NCBI GenBank assembly: GCA_014879345.1
Contig: JACSSI010000089.1
Coordinates: 1 to 11,237 of the forward strand
Origin: Anaerolineae bacterium
GTDB lineage: Bacteria; Chloroflexota; Anaerolineae; Promineifilales; Promineifilaceae
DNA: 11,237 nt
Reading direction: 5' to 3'
In this document: in pieces, positions 6,961-11,237 of the stretch
Numbering within the stretch: the first letter of the stretch is position 1
Layout of the letters: each line of letters opens with the position of its first letter
Made by a program: the position numbers and the translations under genes
Notes under the pieces: model-generated
What the model was told of the DNA's origin: nothing
Seen by the model: the letters and a program-made list of their open reading frames with translations, nothing else
Databases searched by the model: none

Positions 6961-7244
6961 TTTTTCCATTCCTCTTTGTCGTACTCTGCATGTGTAAGTA
7001 CCTGCAGAATATAGACTTTTGACCGATTAAAATGGACAGAAGCAATCAATCTATATTTATTGCCTCCAATATTAAACACAATTAGTTCACCAACTTTGTC
7101 AGCCGATGGGAATGTTTGCCGTAGCTCATTGAAGGTTGAGAAGTTGGTTTTTTCGACGATCTTGTACCAATGACTCAGGGCGCTTTGGCTGTCGGGATGT
7201 TGTTCCCAAAATTGCTTTAATGTTTTGCGAGAAATAATGTGCAT
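6957..7244 (-). CDS. higB: HigB-type mRNA interferase toxin
   Basis: A 95-residue basic protein of the HigB family (PF09907, COG4680; RelE/ParE superfamily). The family pattern is clear: 'HIISRKTLKQFWEQHPDSQS' at the N-terminus, then 'WYKIV', 'TFPSADKVGELIVFNIGGNK' (44-63), 'YRLIASVHF' (64-72) and the C-terminal 'THAEYDKEEW'. HigB toxins cleave mRNA, mostly on translating ribosomes, and stop growth when HigA is degraded. Arg65, His85, Tyr88 and the surrounding basic residues correspond to the conserved functional positions, so the toxin looks intact. It is the first gene of the pair and overlaps higA by four bases. The 7021-7080 stretch is only 32% GC against about 60% in the neighbouring transglutaminase gene (8161-8220), which suggests acquisition by horizontal transfer. 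Confidence 0.92.
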   Translation of the reverse strand: MHIISRKTLKQFWEQHPDSQSALSHWYKIVEKTNFSTFNELRQTFPSADKVGELIVFNIGGNKYRLIASVHFNRSKVYILQVLTHAEYDKEEWKK

Positions 7245-7253
7245 GACGATAAC

Positions 7254-7272
7254 TTATCTCATTATGAGATAA
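7254..7272. promoter_or_regulatory. Palindromic operator candidate of higBA
   Basis: TTATCTCATTATGAGATAA is a perfect 9-bp inverted repeat around one central base, ending ten bases before the higB ATG. HigA antitoxins bind such palindromes to repress their own operon, so this is the natural operator. A possible -35 (TTGCCA, minus strand 7279-7274) and a weak -10 (TAAGTT, 7256-7251) flank or overlap it, so bound HigA would block polymerase. No T-run follows, which argues against a terminator for the upstream operon. Confidence 0.65.
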
Positions 7273-7292
7273 TTGGCAAGAGTGGAGAGTGG

Positions 7293-9572
7293 TTATTTCA
7301 TGAATTTTTTACGCAGGCGCAGGAGCCATAACGGCCGTTTCATCTTTTTCCATATCGTTCGCGCCTCAGTCGATTCGTCGGCGGGGTCGGCGGCATATTG
7401 ATAGGTGCTGTAAAGCTCAGTCAGGCGAGAGGCTAACGGTTTGACAGTCTCCACCTGCGCCTGGGATTTGGGGTTCTCTGCGAACACCTCCAGATTTTCC
7501 TGGAAGGCTTCGCTAAATTCGAGGGGCGTTTGTGCCGGGTGGGCGGGATACTCTAGCTTTCGTGCCTGGGATTGAAAACGGCCGTAGCTGCGCAAAACAG
7601 AATCCTCCGCTTCCAGACGGCGCTGCTGCCACAGCCAAAGAGCCGCCAAGCCACCAGCAATCACCGCCACCCCGCCGATCCGTGTCAGAATCTTTTGCCA
7701 GTCAATGGGGCGTTTGACAGGCGCCCTGTCCGGCAGCGGGGCAGTGTCGCCAAGATAGGGCATAAAATCTTCAGGTGGCCGCGTACCCCAATCCTGGTCA
7801 AAATTGGGATCATGGGGGCTGGCAAATCCGGCCGTTGGCTCAAACTCCACCCAGCCATAACCCGCAAAATAGACCTCTGCCCAGGAGTGACCATTGCTCT
7901 GGCGAATCGTCTGCATGCCATATTCATCCGGCGGTTGGCTCAGAAATCCCACAGCGACTCTGGCTGGTAAACCGAGGCTGCGAGCCATCACCACCATCGC
8001 CGACGCATAATAGTCACAATACCCGCGCTGCAAATCGAACAAGAAATAATCGACAGGATCAAGACCGGGCGGTATGGATTCTATCTCCAGCGAATAGGGA
8101 TATTGGCGCAAAAACTGTTCAAGCGCCCGTGCCTGATCATATGGATTAGCCAAATCACCCGCCACCTCTTGCGCCAAATCGCGCACACGCTGGGGCAACC
8201 TGTCCGGTAATTGCGTATAGCGATTAAGAATGACGGCCGGCACATCGGCTGTCTTTGTTTGGCGCAAATCATCAGGCGCGGCCACACTCACCTGGGTGGT
8301 GACGCGGTAGTCGTTTTCCGAGCCTTGCGCCCGTACATAATCATCCAGACCGCGCCAGAGCAGAGTAACATCCTGGTTAAACTGCACAGGTTGCCCCAGT
8401 GAGTAGCGTACCAGACGGTCATCACGAAGCCAGTTGATGTCTTGTACCAACTGAACGGTATCTGCGACCTCTGGCAAGGGAACCGTCTCATACGCGGGCA
8501 GTGGTTCTTCACGTTCTTCTGAGAGCGTCCAGCCGCGCCCGGTATAGATTTCATAACTGAGACCGCGCCAATGGTTGCGTTGGCTTAATCCCGGTGGGGC
8601 GAGATCGCCATTTTCGTCGGTGACAAAGGCCGTCATCATGATGATTTCGCTCAGGTCGGGTGGTTCTTCGCCAAGCAAGTATGAACGGGGCATGACGCCA
8701 TAGCCGCCCAGACTGCCAGGGGGACGAGGACGGGGTTTGTTGACACCACCAAAGGCATCGTCTATTGATTCTTCTGCGCCTTTTACCCAGGGATGAGACA
8801 TAAAAGCGTCTACGGCTTTGGTGAGACTGAAGGCGGGTAAGGCCATCGCCGCTGCCACTAATACCATGGCGATCATGCCGACGTAGATCAACATTTCGAT
8901 GCGAATTTCATCTGAAAAATCGATACTGCGCTCTCGCCATGTTTGTTCAAGTGTGTTGAGATTGATGGTGGCCGAGAGTACGACTGCCAATCCGACAAAA
9001 GCGGTGAGGTACCACAGCGGTGAAAGCCCCAGAAAGCCGTTTAGCGCCAGGGCGATGCCCATGACAGACAGCCCGAGCAGTGGTTTTCTTTGGCGGATGG
9101 TTGTCCACACAGCAAAGGCGGCTAAGAGCCAGGAGACCATGCCCAGGCCAACGGCAAATATGATGGTTTCCTGACTGCGATGGCCTCTGGAGACGGCGAC
9201 GAGCCAACTGCCGCTTCTGTCCAGGAAAACGGCGGTGTTTTGCAGCCAGTAGGTGCGTAACGGCCAGAAGCCTTGCTGCCAGATGAGGCGCGGGGGCAGC
9301 AGGTGGGCAAGGCGAATGAGGGTGATGAGCAGCCCGTAGAGGAAGATAAGTATCCAGGCCAGGCGGGTGCTTTTGGCTTTTTTTGCCAGAATGTAGGAGA
9401 GGATGAGGCCGAGAACGGCCGTTATCCACACCACCCCCGCTTCTGGCACCCATTTGACCTCCAGAATAGCACCGACCATCAAAAAAATGGTGGAGACGAG
9501 CAAGGCTAATGACAGCCAGCCTTCGCGGGGTCTGAAACGGTCAACCGCCCACATAAACGCATCAGGCATCAT
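7293..9572 (-). CDS. TgpA-like membrane transglutaminase (DUF3488 / transglutaminase core / DUF4129)
   Basis: A 759-residue protein with TgpA family architecture. Seven hydrophobic segments lie near 19-37, 44-63, 70-90, 136-157, 164-180, 184-201 and 226-247. A large loop carries the transglutaminase-like core with Cys519 in GYCDYYASAM and His562 in NGHSWAEVYF; the third catalytic position is Glu578 in GWVEFEPTAGF, where TgpA itself has Asp. A further membrane segment (628-648) is followed by a DUF4129-like tail with the 'QTPLEFSEAF' block and basic C-terminus. The catalytic core should face the periplasm or outside. Pseudomonas TgpA is essential, but its natural substrate is unsettled. The start codon overlaps the stop of the DUF58 gene by one base (TAATG), so the two are almost certainly translationally coupled; a second ATG follows immediately. 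Confidence 0.92.
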   Translation of the reverse strand: MMPDAFMWAVDRFRPREGWLSLALLVSTIFLMVGAILEVKWVPEAGVVWITAVLGLILSYILAKKAKSTRLAWILIFLYGLLITLIRLAHLLPPRLIWQQGFWPLRTYWLQNTAVFLDRSGSWLVAVSRGHRSQETIIFAVGLGMVSWLLAAFAVWTTIRQRKPLLGLSVMGIALALNGFLGLSPLWYLTAFVGLAVVLSATINLNTLEQTWRERSIDFSDEIRIEMLIYVGMIAMVLVAAAMALPAFSLTKAVDAFMSHPWVKGAEESIDDAFGGVNKPRPRPPGSLGGYGVMPRSYLLGEEPPDLSEIIMMTAFVTDENGDLAPPGLSQRNHWRGLSYEIYTGRGWTLSEEREEPLPAYETVPLPEVADTVQLVQDINWLRDDRLVRYSLGQPVQFNQDVTLLWRGLDDYVRAQGSENDYRVTTQVSVAAPDDLRQTKTADVPAVILNRYTQLPDRLPQRVRDLAQEVAGDLANPYDQARALEQFLRQYPYSLEIESIPPGLDPVDYFLFDLQRGYCDYYASAMVVMARSLGLPARVAVGFLSQPPDEYGMQTIRQSNGHSWAEVYFAGYGWVEFEPTAGFASPHDPNFDQDWGTRPPEDFMPYLGDTAPLPDRAPVKRPIDWQKILTRIGGVAVIAGGLAALWLWQQRRLEAEDSVLRSYGRFQSQARKLEYPAHPAQTPLEFSEAFQENLEVFAENPKSQAQVETVKPLASRLTELYSTYQYAADPADESTEARTIWKKMKRPLWLLRLRKKFMK
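7330..7339. repeat. AACGGCCGTT palindrome, copy 5
   Basis: Near the 3' end of the transglutaminase gene, read in the third codon frame as Lys-Arg-Pro-Leu. Confidence 0.9.
9414..9423. repeat. AACGGCCGTT palindrome, copy 6
   Basis: Near the 5' end of the transglutaminase gene, read as Thr-Ala-Val in a membrane segment. Confidence 0.9.
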
Positions 9573-10900
9573 TAGCGCACGGCATCCTCTAGCGGGTTAT
9601 GGACGGTGATCACGCGCCCCATAGGCGTCACCTGGAATTCCCAATGTCCGCGCTGTTTGTGTTCTGCCAGCGGCACGCCAACCTCGCCCTGGTGGATGAT
9701 TTGGGCGGCGAAACCGAGGTGCTGGATCGCATCCCGCAAGCCGACTGTGTTGCCGGCGCCGCCAAAGCTGGGGCGGTCTAGCAAAACCAGGTGGGCTTGC
9801 ACCCCTTGTTTTGCCATGTGGAGCAGGCTGGGCAGCCAATCGCCGGAAGCGCTGGGGGTGATGATAACGGCCGTGCTGCCCGGTCTGGCGACATGGGCTA
9901 CATCGCGTAAGGCCAGGGATAAGGGTACATCGCCATCGGCGTTGACCAGCGCCAATACCCGCAAAATCTGCCACATATGCCCCTCGCCTACACCGGGATG
10001 AATGACATCCGGGTGCTGGCTGTAGGTGGCGATGCCCGTTTCCCGCACATGGCGGATGGCCTGGGCGGCCATCGACGCGGCCAGTAAGACGGCGTGTTCT
10101 TCGGTGCCGTCTGCCCCTTCGCCTAGCTGTACGGATTTTTCCATGTCGAGGACAATCCAGAAATCGCCAGCAGCGTCTAAATCAAATTCGCGCACGACCA
10201 GTTTGTCTTGATGGGCGCTTTTGCGCCAATGAATCCAGCGATAGGGATCGCCGGGATGGTAATCACGCACGGAGGAGGCATTGATGGTGGCCTGGATGGC
10301 GCGCTGCCGGGCGCGGGCGCGGCCACCAGTTTGACCGGGGGGCAGGGGGATGGGTAGTTTGCCGTGAACGGGGGGGTGGATGATGATTTCGGTGGTGTCA
10401 CTGTAGCGTCGCGTGGCGATGAAGATGCCGAATGGGTCGCCGCAGCGTACCGTCCAGGGGCCGATGAGGTATTGGCCGCGCCGCAAGCAGATGGCAGAGC
10501 GCCGCCATTTGGCATCGGTTTGGCCGCTGACGCTTTGGACGATGGAGGCGTCGTAACCGGGTACGGTAGATTCGTCGTTGATTTCGACCCAGAGGGCGGG
10601 GATGTAGCCGCGATTTTCCAGTTCAAAGGCTTCGCTCAAGCGGTCGCCAATGGAGACCCAGCCAAAGCGTAGGCTGCGGCTGACGTAGAGGTTTTTGGCG
10701 AGGGCGTATGTCCAGAAGAAGGCGATGATGAAGAGACCGCCGATGCCCACCAACATGGTATTCCACACCCGATCTGGCAGGAAAACGGCCGTTATTACCA
10801 AAATTCCCAATAATATCAGGGGCAGACGCAGCTGTATGTGAATCTGCATCGTGGCAGGTGTTTTTGTTTTCCACCGGGAACGTAATGCTCCTAGACCCAT
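9572..10900 (-). CDS. DUF58 domain protein
   Basis: A 442-residue protein, typical length for the family. Two hydrophobic segments (about 25-42 and 48-68) anchor it at the N-terminus. The DUF58 signature 'VRDYHPGDPYRWIHWRKSA' begins at residue 211 and continues 'LVVREFDLDAAGDFWIVLD', leading into a von Willebrand A-like fold. The expected DxSxS metal site is weak: the visible sequence is DMEKS. DUF58 proteins are usually encoded beside a MoxR AAA+ ATPase and a TgpA-like transglutaminase, and are thought to form an envelope-associated complex. The transglutaminase is directly downstream, but no ATPase is found within the 337 bases upstream. Met1 is chosen by default, with only a weak GAG as a ribosome binding site; Met18 has none better. 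Confidence 0.9.
   Translation of the reverse strand: MGLGALRSRWKTKTPATMQIHIQLRLPLILLGILVITAVFLPDRVWNTMLVGIGGLFIIAFFWTYALAKNLYVSRSLRFGWVSIGDRLSEAFELENRGYIPALWVEINDESTVPGYDASIVQSVSGQTDAKWRRSAICLRRGQYLIGPWTVRCGDPFGIFIATRRYSDTTEIIIHPPVHGKLPIPLPPGQTGGRARARQRAIQATINASSVRDYHPGDPYRWIHWRKSAHQDKLVVREFDLDAAGDFWIVLDMEKSVQLGEGADGTEEHAVLLAASMAAQAIRHVRETGIATYSQHPDVIHPGVGEGHMWQILRVLALVNADGDVPLSLALRDVAHVARPGSTAVIITPSASGDWLPSLLHMAKQGVQAHLVLLDRPSFGGAGNTVGLRDAIQHLGFAAQIIHQGEVGVPLAEHKQRGHWEFQVTPMGRVITVHNPLEDAVR
10784..10793. repeat. AACGGCCGTT palindrome, copy 7
   Basis: Near the 5' end of the DUF58 gene, read as Thr-Ala-Val in the first membrane segment. Confidence 0.9.
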
Positions 10901-10987
10901 GTCTCAAATTTTGCCACAAACTGTTCTCTTTGTCCTCTAAATTTGCCAGGCAACTTGGTGATCGGTTAAGATGCCCTCATTGCAAAA

Positions 10988-11009
10988 ACAAACGACCCAG
11001 CAGGTTTGT
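10988..11009 (-). terminator. Weak hairpin followed by T's, possible terminator or attenuator
   Basis: ACAAAC (10988-10993) and GTTTGT (11004-11009) form a 6-bp stem with a 10-base loop; an alternative CGAC/GTCG pairing overlaps it. On the minus strand the stem runs into TTTT. It could end a gene lying beyond the right edge or attenuate the DUF58 operon. The stem is short and AT-rich, so this is a low-confidence call. Confidence 0.25.
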
Positions 11010-11197
11010 CGTGTGGGCTTTAGTCCTCGGCTAGGGTAAGCCAGAAGATTAAGTGGTTGGTTACCCGATTTAGTTTTTAGGGTCTTCACCAAATAGTGTG
11101 CTAAATACTGTTTAAGCATCGGCATGACACAATTGCTGGTTTATTTTCTTAGGTTTCATTGCGCACTAATGGAAGTTCATAAAATAAATCGGTAATC

Positions 11198-11224
11198 CAC
11201 AGATTACGCAGATTTCGCAGATTT
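11198..11224. repeat. 9-bp tandem repeat, three units
   Basis: CACAGATTA, CGCAGATTT and CGCAGATTT follow each other without spacing. Words of the type 'cacagattacgcagattt' are, from general memory, common in non-coding DNA of many bacteria as dispersed repeats of unknown function. It lies at the window edge, so the array may not be complete. Confidence 0.6.
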
Positions 11225-11237
11225 TTGCCTCGCGCTT

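Larger units (their letters stand above)
10901..11237. other. Non-coding stretch upstream of the DUF58-transglutaminase operon
   Basis: No convincing gene, tRNA or known riboswitch is visible here. It must carry the promoter of the operon, but I find no -35/-10 pair I would trust. It holds a weak hairpin (10988-11009), a small imperfect hairpin (11016-11042), two similar TGGCAAA(A)TTT-like words on the minus strand near the gene start, and a 9-bp tandem repeat at the right edge. Confidence 0.5.

Noticed and set aside
6820..7014. 64-codon plus-strand open frame across the higBA junction
   Set aside because: Antisense to two well-supported genes, with no family resemblance.
10937..11125. 62-codon open frame on the minus strand upstream of the DUF58 gene
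   Set aside because: No ribosome binding site, no recognisable domain, and it overlaps hairpins; it reads like translated intergenic DNA.
11155..11187. Possible plus-strand promoter (TTGCGC, TAAAAT)
   Set aside because: Spacing is only 15 bases and no plus-strand gene is visible before the window ends.

Overview
This 11.2 kb window is chromosomal bacterial DNA of moderately high GC, dominated by membrane-associated proteins, with no rRNA, tRNA, phage, transposase or CRISPR that I can recognise. The protein set (a UPF0182 membrane protein, a DUF58 / transglutaminase pair, a polytopic-membrane subtilase, a NarL-class histidine kinase, a HigBA module) would fit a Chloroflexota (Anaerolineae-like) genome. 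That assignment is inference from gene content and base composition, not proof.

Layout, left to right. (1) 1-336 (+): the C-terminal ATPase end of a sensor histidine kinase cut by the window edge. (2) 359-2875 (-): a large subtilisin-like protease with about 11 membrane segments, then an inhibitor-I9-like propeptide, then an intact Asp/His/Ser catalytic domain. (3) 2917-3336 (+): a YjbQ/UPF0047 protein, divergent from the protease, with a good ribosome binding site and a promoter whose -10 box overlaps the protease start codon. (4) 3388-6279 (-): a 963-residue UPF0182 membrane protein, convergent with yjbQ across a 14-bp hairpin terminator. (5) 6280-6561: an intergenic stretch with three hairpins. 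(6) 6562-7244 (-): a type II toxin-antitoxin pair, HigB then HigA, with a 19-bp palindrome just upstream as likely operator; it is visibly more AT-rich than its surroundings. (7) 7293-10900 (-): a two-gene operon, DUF58 protein then TgpA-like transglutaminase, joined by a one-base stop/start overlap. (8) 10901-11237: a non-coding stretch with a weak hairpin and a 9-bp tandem repeat.

How the genes relate. DUF58 and TgpA-like proteins usually travel with a MoxR-type AAA+ ATPase and are thought to act together at the cell envelope. Here the ATPase is not next to them inside the window. The UPF0182 protein, the protease and the transglutaminase all combine polytopic membrane regions with probable extracytoplasmic domains, so the region looks like an envelope-function neighbourhood with a toxin-antitoxin module inserted. 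No shared pathway is demonstrated.

The most unusual signal is a DNA word, not a gene. The perfect 10-bp palindrome AACGGCCGTT occurs seven times (962, 2645, 5377, 6171, 7330, 9414, 10784), where about 0.01 would be expected by chance. The copies lie in five different genes and in all three codon frames. This resembles the highly iterated palindrome HIP1 (GCGATCGC) of cyanobacteria but is a different sequence.
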